DNA from: Alphaproteobacteria bacterium
Lineage (GTDB): Bacteria > Myxococcota_A > UBA796 > GCA-2862545
DNA: 64,000 bases
Assembly: GCA_020632925.1 (NCBI GenBank)
Contig: JACKER010000025.1
Span: forward strand, 1-64,000
Reading direction: 5' to 3'
Shown here: positions 52,907 through 62,830 of the stretch, in pieces
Position numbering within the stretch: position 1 is the first letter of the stretch
Layout of the letters: each line of letters starts with the position of its first letter
Translations under genes and position numbers: made by a program
Notes under the pieces: model-generated
What the model was told of the DNA's origin: nothing
Seen by the model: the letters and a program-made list of their open reading frames with translations, nothing else
The model's database searches: none

Positions 52907-54013
52907 ATGTGGCTTCTCGCGATGCTCGTCACCGCCGCCCGCGCCGACACCTGGACGGTGGCGGTGTGGATGGACGGGGACAACGACCTCGAGCGGTACG
53001 TGGTGTCCGACCTCGACGAGCTCGAGCGCGCCGTCGGCCCGGACGTACGGATCCTCGTCCAGGCCGATCGGATCGAGGGCCACGATCCGCGCGACGGCGA
53101 CTGGACGGGGACCCGGCGGTACGAGATCGTCGCCGACCGGAGCCGTCGGGTCGTGAGCCCGGTGCTCGAGGATCTCGGCGAGGTCGACATGGGCTCCGAG
53201 GCGGAGCTCGCCGACTTCCTGCTGTGGGCGGACGCGACCGCGCCCGCGGACCACGTCGTCGTCGTGCTCTGGAACCACGGCGGCGGCTTCTGGATCGCGT
53301 CGGACGAGACGGACCACGACCGCATGTCCCTCGACGGCGAGCTGCAGGCCGGACTCCAGCCGCTGGTCGACGCGCGCGGTGCGCCGATCGACGTGGTGGC
53401 GTTCGACGCGTGCAACATGGGCGAGTGGGAGGTCGCGCACGCGCTCCGCGGGCTCGCGGACGTCGTGACCGCCAGCGAGGCGACGGTGGGCGGACACGGG
53501 CTCGAGTACGACGAGGTGTTCCCGTTCCTCCCCGTCGACGCGGACGCGGCCTGGGTCGGCGAGGCGCTGGCGCACAGCGCGCACGACGCCGGCGAGCTCA
53601 CGTGGTCGACGGTGGACCTGCGCACCGTGGACGCGCTGAGCGACGCGGTCGACGCGCTCGCCGACGCCTACCTGGCGCGCGCGGACGGCCTCGCGGAGTT
53701 CGCGGACGCCCGCCACCAGGCGCGCGGGGTCGCCCTGCGCTGGCCGGAGTTCTGGCTCGACCTCGGGTCCCTCGCCGACGAGGCGGCGACGAGCGCGGAC
53801 CTCGCGACGGCCGACGCGGCGCGCGCCGTTCGCACGGCCCTCGCGGACACGCTGATCGCGAACGACACGCAGCCGATCACGCGCTTCGCGTCGGGGCTCA
53901 CGATCTACACCGACACGAGCGAAGCCGCGTGGGTGGAGGCGTACGCGTCGGGCCCCTGGGACGCCAACGACTGGCCGACGCTGCTCCGCGCCGTTCGCGC
54001 CGCGGGGCTCTGA
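52907..54013 (+). CDS. Secreted clostripain (C11)-family cysteine protease
   Basis: 368 residues from ATG 52907. Signal peptide MWLLAMLVTAARA. WTVAVWMDGDNDLERYVVSD is the typical C11 beginning; the catalytic His is in VVLWNHGGGFW and the catalytic Cys in VVAFDACNMGEWEVA. These proteases cut after basic residues and often self-process. The gene starts 58 bp after the hydrolase and 24 bp before a beta-helix gene, so it may be in one transcript with the latter. Confidence 0.88.
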   Translation: MWLLAMLVTAARADTWTVAVWMDGDNDLERYVVSDLDELERAVGPDVRILVQADRIEGHDPRDGDWTGTRRYEIVADRSRRVVSPVLEDLGEVDMGSEAELADFLLWADATAPADHVVVVLWNHGGGFWIASDETDHDRMSLDGELQAGLQPLVDARGAPIDVVAFDACNMGEWEVAHALRGLADVVTASEATVGGHGLEYDEVFPFLPVDADAAWVGEALAHSAHDAGELTWSTVDLRTVDALSDAVDALADAYLARADGLAEFADARHQARGVALRWPEFWLDLGSLADEAATSADLATADAARAVRTALADTLIANDTQPITRFASGLTIYTDTSEAAWVEAYASGPWDANDWPTLLRAVRAAGL

Positions 54014-54037
54014 TACGCTGCGGAGCCAGGAGGCACC

Positions 54038-55352
<1,315 letters not shown>

Positions 55353-55363
<11 letters not shown>

Positions 55364-56138
55364 CGGGTGCTCTCGGCGGCCAGGGGATCCAGCGCGAGGT
55401 CGTCTGCTGGTAGGTCGCGTAGGTCGGGTACTTCGAGCGCGTGATCCACTCGGTGAACCGGGTGGAGCCGTCGAAGAGCAGCGTCAGCAGCACGGCTCCG
55501 CCCACCGTCCAATGCGCCCAGGGGAGCCCGGCCGCGAGCGGGAAGAGCGTGAGCACCCACCACTGCGCCTGCTCGCACAGGAAGTTCGGGTGGCGTGACC
55601 AGCGGAAGAAACCGGTGGTGAGGAAGGGCTCGGTCGGACGGCCCTCCGCCTGCGCGGCGCGCTTGTGCTGGTGGAACACCCACTGCTGCTGGTCGGCGAG
55701 GGTCTCCCCCGCCAGGAAGAGCAGGAACAGCAGCGCGAAGAGCGCGTCGAGCGGACCCAGCGGAGCCGTACTCTCCCGCAGCCGCCACGCAGGCAGCGTG
55801 AACCCCAGGATCAGCGCGTGCTGGTAGCCGGCGATGAAGGCGACGTTGAAGAGCGGCCAGGCCCAGCCCGGCAACAGGTCCTTCAGCACGGCCCAGCGGT
55901 AGTCCTCGCCGCCGGGCGCGTAGCCGCCCTTGCGCCAGAAGTTGAACGTCAACCGCGCACCCCAGGCGGTGATCAGCGCCGCCACGAGCACCGGGCGCGG
56001 CGCGAACCCCGTCCCTGCCGCGAAGATCCAGCCGTAGATCGGCGGCATCACCGACCACACGCGGTCCGTCCACGAGTACTCGCGGGTCAGGACGCTGGCG
56101 GCCCAACACGCACCGGCGGCGACGGCCGCGGCGACCAC
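55353..56138 (-). CDS. DUF1295 / steroid 5-alpha reductase-like membrane protein
   Basis: About 261 residues. Landmark sequences are YSWTDRVWSVMPPIYGWIF, WGARLTFNFWRKGGYAPGGE, DYRWAVLK, FFRWSRHPNFLCEQAQWWV and YATYQQTTSRWIPW, over six or so membrane segments. DUF1295 proteins belong to the isoprenylcysteine methyltransferase/steroid reductase group. The start is uncertain: GTG 56138 is used here, but the open frame continues to the end of the upstream gene (about 56171), from where LALSGLDPTLQLAVV would be included. Confidence 0.8.
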
Positions 56139-56167
56139 CGCGAGCTGCAGCGTGGGATCGAGCCCGC

Positions 56168-56545
56168 TCAGAGCGAGCTGTCCGAGGTCGAGGTGAAGGG
56201 GTCCGCGGGGCAGGTCGTGCCCGGCTCCACCCACAGCGTGACGATGTCGACGTTGCCGGTGCTGCCCGCGTCGGGCGAGCAGTCCACCGTGAAGCCGTTC
56301 TCCTCGCAGAAGGGCGCGGCCCCGTTCTCGTAGTCGTCGACGTTGCCGAACGTGCCCCCGTGCTGGTTGCAGAAGCCCTTGGAGACCTCCATGCCTCCGC
56401 AGATGGTCGTGCCCACGGCGTTCGGGTTGTACCAGACGGAGTCGGTGACGCCCTCGTCCTGGTCGTCGGCCGAGACCTCGCCGATGCAGTAGCCCGTCTG
56501 TCCACCGCACCCGACCAGCACCACCGCCCACGACCACGCGCGCAT
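56168..56545 (-). CDS. Small cysteine-rich lipoprotein
   Basis: 125 residues from ATG 56545. Leader MRAWSWAVVLVGCGG with lipobox LVGC, followed by CIGEVSADDQDEGV and four or more further cysteines (TICGG, GFCNQHGG, FCEENG, DCSPD). Likely disulphide-bonded in the periplasm. Family unknown. Confidence 0.7.
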   Translation of the reverse strand: MRAWSWAVVLVGCGGQTGYCIGEVSADDQDEGVTDSVWYNPNAVGTTICGGMEVSKGFCNQHGGTFGNVDDYENGAAPFCEENGFTVDCSPDAGSTGNVDIVTLWVEPGTTCPADPFTSTSDSSL

Positions 56546-56588
56546 CGAACCTCCGACGGGCGGACTATCGTTGCGCGCGGGCCGGTGG

Positions 56589-57293
56589 CTACTGCGGGGG
56601 CTGCGTCAGGTCGTAGAAGGTGTTGCCGTTCAGCGTGTAGGTACCGAAGTTCGCGATCGGTCCGGAGACGGGGGCGGCGTAGCCGTTGTCCGTCGCTACC
56701 ACCGTGACGCTGTTGGCGGTGTACAGCAGACCCGGCAGGCGAGGGTACGTGAAGTCGAGCGGCACGAGCCCCGAGCACGACACGGCTGGGCTGAGGGTGA
56801 TCTGGCCCAGGAGGTTGAGCCGCGCGAACTGCACGGTGGCGCCAGTCCCGCAGTCCACCTCCAGCTCCCCGCCCCACGGACCCACCTCGCGCTCCTGGCC
56901 CGCCACGCACCAGGTGCCGTAGGGCTCGCTCGTCGAGTAGCGGTGGTAGACGTGGTAGTAGGGGTTGGTCGCCGATCCCTGCTGGCAGACGATGCGGGAT
57001 TCGCCCGGATCGAGGAGCAGCTCGTCGCTGTGCGGCGCCAGGCAGGTGTGATCGGTGGACGTGCTGCCGCCGAAGATCGGCTCCACACCGGTGAGGGGGG
57101 AGGTGTCGACGCAGCTCGACCAGATGTCGATGGGCTGGCAGTCCGCGTCGTAGGCCACCGACCACGGGAAGTCGTTGCTGTGGCCGGCGTGCCCCGGACC
57201 GGCGTTGGTGACGAGCTGCACGTTGCCGTTGCCGTTGGCATGGCAGACGTCGGCGGCCAGGGCGTCGGGAGCGAGGGCGAGAAGGACGAACAT
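56589..57293 (-). CDS. Secreted protein of unknown function
   Basis: 234 residues from ATG 57293, directly after AGGAGG. Signal MFVLLALAPDALAA. Cys pairs (DADCQPIDIWSSC, HTCLAPH, GTWCVAG) and a beta-rich pattern. It is separated by 43 bp from the lipoprotein downstream. I do not recognise it. Confidence 0.7.
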   Translation of the reverse strand: MFVLLALAPDALAADVCHANGNGNVQLVTNAGPGHAGHSNDFPWSVAYDADCQPIDIWSSCVDTSPLTGVEPIFGGSTSTDHTCLAPHSDELLLDPGESRIVCQQGSATNPYYHVYHRYSTSEPYGTWCVAGQEREVGPWGGELEVDCGTGATVQFARLNLLGQITLSPAVSCSGLVPLDFTYPRLPGLLYTANSVTVVATDNGYAAPVSGPIANFGTYTLNGNTFYDLTQPPQ

Positions 57294-57457
57294 CGGGGAC
57301 CTCCTTGGGTGTGTCCCGAACGTAGGTCCGCTCTCCGCCGCCCACACCCTGCGCCGGTCCTACACGGATCCGCCCCACAGGCGGGATCGCGGTCATCGGG
57401 CGGGACGTTCGCGCGAGACGGTTGTCACGCCCGCCCCGCTCGTGCGTTGCTCCGGGC

Positions 57458-58000
57458 GTGGACCCCCTCCTGCACGCCGACCACCCCCTGCTCCGCGGCG
57501 ACCCGCGCGCCTTCGACGAGGCCTTCGCCGCGTTCCGCGAGCCGGTGTGGCGCTTCCTGTTGCGCCTCTCGGGGCGCACCGAGGTGGCGGACGAGCTGCT
57601 CCAGGAGACGTTCCTGCGCCTCGCCTCGCACGCTCGCCGGCTACGTCCGGACACGAACCTGCGGGCCTGGCTGTTCACGGTCGCGCGCAACCTGTGGCGC
57701 AGCCACCGACGATGGGCCTGGCTCGACGGTGTGCGCCTGGCCGAGCTCGCCGCCCAGGCGGTCCGGGGCTCGACGCCCACCCCGCTCGAGCTCGCGGCGG
57801 CCACCGACACCGCGCGCCGCGTGGAGCAGGCGCTCGCCGAAATGCCCGACAAGCTCAGGGAGGTCGCGTTGCTGGTCCTGATCGAGCACCTGGAGCCGAG
57901 CGAGGCGGCGACGGTGCTGTCGCTGAGCCCCGAGGCGGTCCGCCAGCGCCTGGCGCGCGCCCGCCGCATCCTGTCCGACGCCGTGGGAGGTGAGCCGTGA
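57458..58000 (+). CDS. ECF-type RNA polymerase sigma factor
   Basis: 180 residues from GTG 57458. Sigma-2 region: AFAAFREPVWRFLLRLSGRT then EVADELLQETFLRLASHAR and RAWLFTVARNLWRSHRR. Sigma-4 region: MPDKLREVALLVLIEHLEPS then EAATVLSLSPEAVRQRLARA. It directs RNA polymerase to a stress or envelope regulon. The stop overlaps the next gene by 4 bp, the usual sigma/anti-sigma layout. Confidence 0.9.
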   Translation: MDPLLHADHPLLRGDPRAFDEAFAAFREPVWRFLLRLSGRTEVADELLQETFLRLASHARRLRPDTNLRAWLFTVARNLWRSHRRWAWLDGVRLAELAAQAVRGSTPTPLELAAATDTARRVEQALAEMPDKLREVALLVLIEHLEPSEAATVLSLSPEAVRQRLARARRILSDAVGGEP

Positions 58001-58191
58001 ACCCCTGGGATCCACACCTGGTGCAGCTCCCCCCGGATCCGGAGCGCCTCGAGCGGGTCCGTCGCCGCGCCCACCGCCGCCTGGAGGGGACCGAGCGCCG
58101 CGTGAACCCCGTGGAGCTCGGTCTCGTCGTCGCGTTCTCGGTCGCGATGCTCGCCTGGGGCGTGCTCGCGGTGGTGCCCACCACCGGCTGA
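57997..58191 (+). CDS. Tiny single-pass membrane protein, candidate anti-sigma partner
   Basis: 64 residues from GTG 57997. A basic cytoplasmic start (ERLERVRRRAHRRLEG) is followed by one membrane span ELGLVVAFSVAMLAWGVLAV. It is translationally coupled to the ECF gene. It is much shorter than usual anti-sigma factors and has no ZAS (HxxxCxxC) motif, so the role is inferred from position. Confidence 0.6.
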   Translation: MNPWDPHLVQLPPDPERLERVRRRAHRRLEGTERRVNPVELGLVVAFSVAMLAWGVLAVVPTTG

Positions 58192-58210
58192 ACCGGTGTA
58201 CGGTGCGCGC

Positions 58211-59233
58211 GTGCGTTCCCTGTCGTCCCTGCTGGTGCTCGCGGCCGTCGCCTGCCGCGTCGAGGTCGGTGCCCCGTCGGGCCCCGTCGCCGCGGACTGC
58301 CCGGGCAGCGAGCCCGAGGGCGAGGTCTGGGTCTACACCTCGATGTACCCGCACGTGGTCGAGCGCTTCGAGGCCCTGGTCCGCCAGCGCTACCCGAAGC
58401 TCGAGCCCTCGTTCTTCCAGGCCGGCTCGGAGAAGGTCGCCCAGCGCGTCGAGGCCGAGTGGGCGGCGGGTTCCTCCCCGGCGTGCGTGCTGCTGACCTC
58501 GGACCCGTTCTGGTACGCGAAGCTCGACGCCGAGGGGCGGCTGCAGCCCTACCTCCCGCCCACCGCCCTGCGCATCGACCGATCGCTCGTCGACCCCGAC
58601 GGCGCCTGGCTCGCTGCCCGGTTGTCGCTGATGGTGCTCGCGGCCAACGGCGATCGGGTCCCCGAGTCCGAGCGGCCGACCGCCTTCGCGGATCTGACCG
58701 GCTCCGCGTTCCGCGACCGGTTCACGATGGGCGACCCGCTCGCGTCCGGCACGAACTTCACGCTGCTGTCGTTCTGGGCCGAGCAGCCTGGCTGGGACTG
58801 GGTCGACGCGCTGCAGGCCAACGGGCTGGTGGCGGCGGGCGGCGGATCGGCGGTGCTCCAGCGGCTGGACTCGGGCGAGCGTCCCGTGGGCGCGATCCTG
58901 CTGGAGAACCTGCTCGCAGCGCCGCACACCTCCGCGGTGCCGATCTTCCCCACCGACGGCGCGGTCGTGATCCCCGGTCCGGTCGCGATCACCGCGGGCT
59001 GCCCCAACCCTGCGGGTGCGCGGGCGGTGGTGGACCTGTTGATGTCCGAGGAGGGACAGGCCGTCGTCGTGGAGGGGGACATGTACGCGGCGCTGCCCGA
59101 CGTCCCGCCACCCGACGGTGCGCCTCCGCTGTCCGATCTGGCGCTGCGACCCTGGGCGCCGGGCTTCGTGGAGCGTGTGTCCACGGGGGCGGCCGCGATC
59201 AAGGACCGGTGGGCGGCGCTGGTCTCCCGCTGA
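58211..59233 (+). CDS. ABC substrate-binding lipoprotein (iron(III)-binding type)
   Basis: 340 residues from GTG 58211. Leader VRSLSSLLVLAAVAC with lipobox. VWVYTSMYPHVVERFEALVR, QAGSEKVAQRVEAEWAAGSS, SDPFWYAKL and GAILLENLLAA follow the FbpA/AfuA-like fold 'two-lobe' binding proteins. The AEW..G and late Y ligands are not fully clear, so phosphonate or other substrates are possible. No permease or ATPase gene is adjacent, which is unusual. Confidence 0.75.
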   Translation: MRSLSSLLVLAAVACRVEVGAPSGPVAADCPGSEPEGEVWVYTSMYPHVVERFEALVRQRYPKLEPSFFQAGSEKVAQRVEAEWAAGSSPACVLLTSDPFWYAKLDAEGRLQPYLPPTALRIDRSLVDPDGAWLAARLSLMVLAANGDRVPESERPTAFADLTGSAFRDRFTMGDPLASGTNFTLLSFWAEQPGWDWVDALQANGLVAAGGGSAVLQRLDSGERPVGAILLENLLAAPHTSAVPIFPTDGAVVIPGPVAITAGCPNPAGARAVVDLLMSEEGQAVVVEGDMYAALPDVPPPDGAPPLSDLALRPWAPGFVERVSTGAAAIKDRWAALVSR

Positions 59234-59236
59234 AGG

Positions 59237-60778
59237 TCATGGGAGCGCGAAGAGGTGCTCGAGCTCGGCGTCCCGCGCAGCGAGCTCGGGACACTCGCGG
59301 GCGTGGCAGAACAAGTCGCAGCCGCCGTAGCGCTCCGCGCGGTACCCGCCGATGTTGTTCGAGGTGGCGACCATGCGGTTCACGACCTGCTTCGTGGCCG
59401 TGTCCACCTCGACGATGCGGAGGTGGTGTCTCGTGTATCCGGTGACGGCCTGGGTGATCAGGACCCGGCTGTTGCCGAGGTCGTCGATGTCTCCGACCAC
59501 CGGCTCGAACCAGTCGGGCTCGGTCCACCACCAGAGCCGTGTCGCCGTGCGCGTGGTCGGGTCGATCCGCCACCGCTCGGCCCGGGACTCCAGTCGCTGG
59601 ACGCCGTTGTCGTACACCAGGAACTCGTCCCCGCGAACCTCGGCTCCGTGGAGGGCCTGGGGCAGGTCGTCGTCGGTGAGCGGCGTGCCGTCGGCGTCCA
59701 CGACGTTCCAGCCGAGACCCGAGCCGAGCGTCCAGAGCACCTCGCTGGTCTCGACGTCGATCGCGAGCAGCCACTTGAGGGTGTACAGCGAGACGTAGAG
59801 CACCGCGCCGTCCGGCGTCTCCTTCAGGTCGACCCAGTTCGCGTGGTAGGCGTCCAGACCCGCGAGACCGGGTGGGAGCTTGCCCGCGTCCACGAGCGTC
59901 TGGCTGTCCAACTCGTAGTCCACGCGGCTCTCGACGGGGTTCCAGAGACGGATGCCGAAGCCTTCCCAGGAGAGCGGGCCCAGGCTGTTCGGGACGGCCT
60001 GGAGGGAGAGCATCCGACCGTCCTCGAGGCGCTTGGCGTCGTGGTGGAAGTCGTTGGCACCCCACAGCGGCAGCGGCGCCGGCTCGACGATGCCTTGCCA
60101 GAGGTCCACGGTCGTCGGGGTTCCAAGGTCACTGCGGCCTCCCCCGTACAGGATGGTCTGGGTGGCGGGATCCCACAACGCCTCGAACGCCACGTTCATC
60201 GTGGTGCTCATCTCCATCCACCACCGCGGGCGACCCTCGCGGTCCCAGACGATCATCCAGGGGGCCGTGTCCTGCTGTTGGCGTCGCCACTGGGTCAGCG
60301 TGTACGCGCCGGTCTCGGTGAGCCCCGGCACCCGTTCGATGTCGAACCGGGAGAACGTCGATGGTGGGGGCGGCGTGTGGTGGACCACCGACGGGGACGC
60401 GGCACCGGGCGAGCAGACCGCGACCGCGCGGCAGGTGTAGTCACGGTCCGCGAGGAGACCGATGACGTGGAGCTCGTGCGTCTCGGCGACGGTCGGGTCC
60501 TCCACGAGAAGGACCTCGTCGGCGCTCTCGGCCGCGACGCACCGGGCGGCGACGGGGGCCGCTGGGATGGAGGTCACGTCCAGCCGGAGGAGCGTGCCCG
60601 TCGGTCCCGGGGTCGGTGTGATCGTCAGCTCCGGGTGGCAGTCCTCGACGAGTCCGGTTGGCTCTGTCGGCGTCACACCCGTGTTGTCGGTCGTACCCGT
60701 TTCGTGGCCCGTCCGATCGGTCCCCACTTCGTCGCCACCACAAGCTGACAACCAGACCCAGGCACCGATCCCGACCAT
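59237..60778 (-). CDS. Arylsulfotransferase-like lipoprotein (ASST beta-propeller)
   Basis: 513 residues from ATG 60778. Leader VGIGAWVWLSACGG with lipobox, then a Thr/Gly/Asp linker typical of myxobacterial lipoproteins. A fibronectin-like piece precedes the propeller. ASST landmarks: FHHDAKRLEDGRMLSLQAV, DAYHANWVDLKETPDGAVLY, EVLWTLGSG and ALHGAEVRGDEFLVYDNG, carrying the histidines expected at the active site of arylsulfate sulfotransferases. The enzyme moves sulfate between phenols in the periplasm. Convergent with, and 3 bp from, the binding protein gene. Confidence 0.78.
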   Translation of the reverse strand: MVGIGAWVWLSACGGDEVGTDRTGHETGTTDNTGVTPTEPTGLVEDCHPELTITPTPGPTGTLLRLDVTSIPAAPVAARCVAAESADEVLLVEDPTVAETHELHVIGLLADRDYTCRAVAVCSPGAASPSVVHHTPPPPSTFSRFDIERVPGLTETGAYTLTQWRRQQQDTAPWMIVWDREGRPRWWMEMSTTMNVAFEALWDPATQTILYGGGRSDLGTPTTVDLWQGIVEPAPLPLWGANDFHHDAKRLEDGRMLSLQAVPNSLGPLSWEGFGIRLWNPVESRVDYELDSQTLVDAGKLPPGLAGLDAYHANWVDLKETPDGAVLYVSLYTLKWLLAIDVETSEVLWTLGSGLGWNVVDADGTPLTDDDLPQALHGAEVRGDEFLVYDNGVQRLESRAERWRIDPTTRTATRLWWWTEPDWFEPVVGDIDDLGNSRVLITQAVTGYTRHHLRIVEVDTATKQVVNRMVATSNNIGGYRAERYGGCDLFCHARECPELAARDAELEHLFALP

Positions 60779-60842
60779 CTCACTCCCGGCAGCAGACCCA
60801 CAATGTAGTCCGCCAGGTCCGGGATGACCGCGCTGGATGGAC

Positions 60843-62816
60843 TCACCGTGTCAGCGCCTCCTCGATCGCGTCGTCGAGCGAGGTGCTCCCGGGCCCCCAA
60901 CCGAGCAAGCGCTCCACCAGCCGATGCTCGGCATCGAACACGAACATCGCGGGGATTCCGTCCACTCCCAGCTTCTGCATCCCGTCGCCGCCGATCCACG
61001 CGCGTCGGAAGCTCGTGCCGCCGCGGCGGTCCAGGTACCGGTCGGCGACGTCCTGCTGTTCGTCGACCGAGACGGCGACGAAGGTGACCCGGCCCTCGTA
61101 GGTCCGCGCGAGCTGATCGAGGTGGGGCAGCGACTTCATGCACGGTCCGCACCAGGTCGCCCACACGTCGAGCACGATCGGGCCCTGCACGTCGAACAGC
61201 CGCTGCTCCTGACCGTCGATCGCCATCACCAGGTCGGTGAAGCGGCCGTCGTCCCAGGGGAGATCCTCGTCGGTGGCGGGTTCGGCCGCCAGGCGCTCCT
61301 GTCGCTCGCGCATCGCGTCCAGCCAGTCGTCGGTCGTCGGGACCCAGCCCTCGAGGGATCCCAGGCACTCCCCCAGCGCGGCCACGGCCCGGTCGTGGCG
61401 CGGATCGTCGGCGGGGAGCCCCACCAGGCCCGCGCCGATCAGCGGGGCGGCGTCGCGGTCGCGGTCGAGCTCGGCGTAGAGGAGGCCGAGGCGCAGCAGC
61501 TGATCGGGAGTCGCGGGCACCAGCAGCATCGCTTCCTCGAGATCGTCGGCCGCGAGCTCCGGCTTCCCCCGCGTCGCGAGTACGGCGGCGCGCACGTCCA
61601 GCGCCTCGGCGCGGTCGGTGATCCACCGGTCGTCGGTCCGACCGTCGGCGCTCAGGCGGTACCGCGGCGCGTCCATGCGATCGACGATGCGATCCGCTAG
61701 CTTGTTCGCCTCCTTCGCCCGGCCGCTGAGCAACGCCACGCGGACGAGCCGGGTGTCGGTCTGGTCGAGCCGCTTCAGCGCGGCGTACTCTTCCTCCAGA
61801 TCCCCGAGCGAGGCGGCGGCGTCCGCCCGAGCCTGCCAGTAGACCCGCCCCTCCCAGCTCCCCTTCGGCGGATCCTGCGCCTGGAGCGCGGCGAGGCGTG
61901 CGGCGGGCTCGAGCACGGTGTCCGCGTCGACCTCCGGCTCCTTCTCCTCCTCGTCGTCCGAGCCGTCCGCATCGGGCGGGTGTTCGAGCGACCACTGGTT
62001 GCTCCGGTTCTCCGGGTCGAGCTCGCCCAGCCTGACCCGAGCGGCCCGGGTCTCCTCGGTCAGCCCGGCGGCGGACAACACGGCGATCGCGGCCGCCACC
62101 CGGGACGGTCGCGGGTCCGAGACCAGGGCGCGCGCACGCTCGATCAGCAGCTCGCGCACGGCGTCCCGCCCGGGGCCTGGCTCTTCGTCGTCCTCCACGG
62201 GCTTCGCGAGCTTGCGGTAGTCGTCGAGCCGCGTCGGATCGTCGTCCAGCGCGCGGCGGACGAGCTCGACGTCCGCCTCGTCCACGCCGTCGTCCACGCT
62301 CCACCACGCGAGCGGTCCGATGCCGGCGTCGCCCGTGAGCGCGAGCTCCCGCATCGCGGCCTCGATGGGCTCCACGGGGGCGCCGCACCGCCGCTCCACG
62401 AGGGTCTGCTCCCACAGGATGCGGTACCGCGCGGAGCCGCTCTGTGGAGCCACGTCCAGGACGGCGCGCACGTCGTCGCACCAGGGGCCGGGCTCGGGGT
62501 ACAGCGCCGACCCGCTGCGTGGGTCGAGCGAGCGCCAGGCGGTGGCCGCTGCGATCGCGATGGGTGCGTCCTCGGCCTTCGGGTGCGCGTCGCTCCAGCG
62601 GCGGACCTGGGTGAGCAGGGCGGGGTTGCGCAGGTCACGCTCCCACCCAGCGATGCGGAGCCAGTCGTAGAGCGTGCCCACGCTGGTCGGGTCGTCGTCG
62701 CGGTGCTCCAGCAGCCAGCCGGCGGCCTCCTCGCCGCGGCCCGTCCGCTCGAGGTAGAGCGCGTCCTCGCGATCCCCGATCTCCACGGCATGCGCCGCGA
62801 CCAGCCACCACACCAT
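60843..62816 (-). CDS. TPR-like protein with C-terminal TlpA-type thioredoxin domain
   Basis: 657 residues from ATG 62816, after GGAGGGCGG. A short leader (MVWWLVAAHAVE) is followed by about 480 residues of helical, TPR-like sequence (LAALQAQDPPKGSWEGRVYW, DDLEEAMLLVPATPDQLLRL). The C-terminal 150 residues are a TlpA/ResA-type disulphide reductase: GPIVLDVWATWCGPCMKSLP with the CxxC pair, VTFVAVSVDEQQ and GVDGIPAMFVFDAE. Likely periplasmic. It starts 14 bp after the upstream DUF4139 gene, so the two form an operon. Confidence 0.85.
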   Translation of the reverse strand: MVWWLVAAHAVEIGDREDALYLERTGRGEEAAGWLLEHRDDDPTSVGTLYDWLRIAGWERDLRNPALLTQVRRWSDAHPKAEDAPIAIAAATAWRSLDPRSGSALYPEPGPWCDDVRAVLDVAPQSGSARYRILWEQTLVERRCGAPVEPIEAAMRELALTGDAGIGPLAWWSVDDGVDEADVELVRRALDDDPTRLDDYRKLAKPVEDDEEPGPGRDAVRELLIERARALVSDPRPSRVAAAIAVLSAAGLTEETRAARVRLGELDPENRSNQWSLEHPPDADGSDDEEEKEPEVDADTVLEPAARLAALQAQDPPKGSWEGRVYWQARADAAASLGDLEEEYAALKRLDQTDTRLVRVALLSGRAKEANKLADRIVDRMDAPRYRLSADGRTDDRWITDRAEALDVRAAVLATRGKPELAADDLEEAMLLVPATPDQLLRLGLLYAELDRDRDAAPLIGAGLVGLPADDPRHDRAVAALGECLGSLEGWVPTTDDWLDAMRERQERLAAEPATDEDLPWDDGRFTDLVMAIDGQEQRLFDVQGPIVLDVWATWCGPCMKSLPHLDQLARTYEGRVTFVAVSVDEQQDVADRYLDRRGGTSFRRAWIGGDGMQKLGVDGIPAMFVFDAEHRLVERLLGWGPGSTSLDDAIEEALTR

Positions 62817-62830
62817 CCGCCCTCCAACGC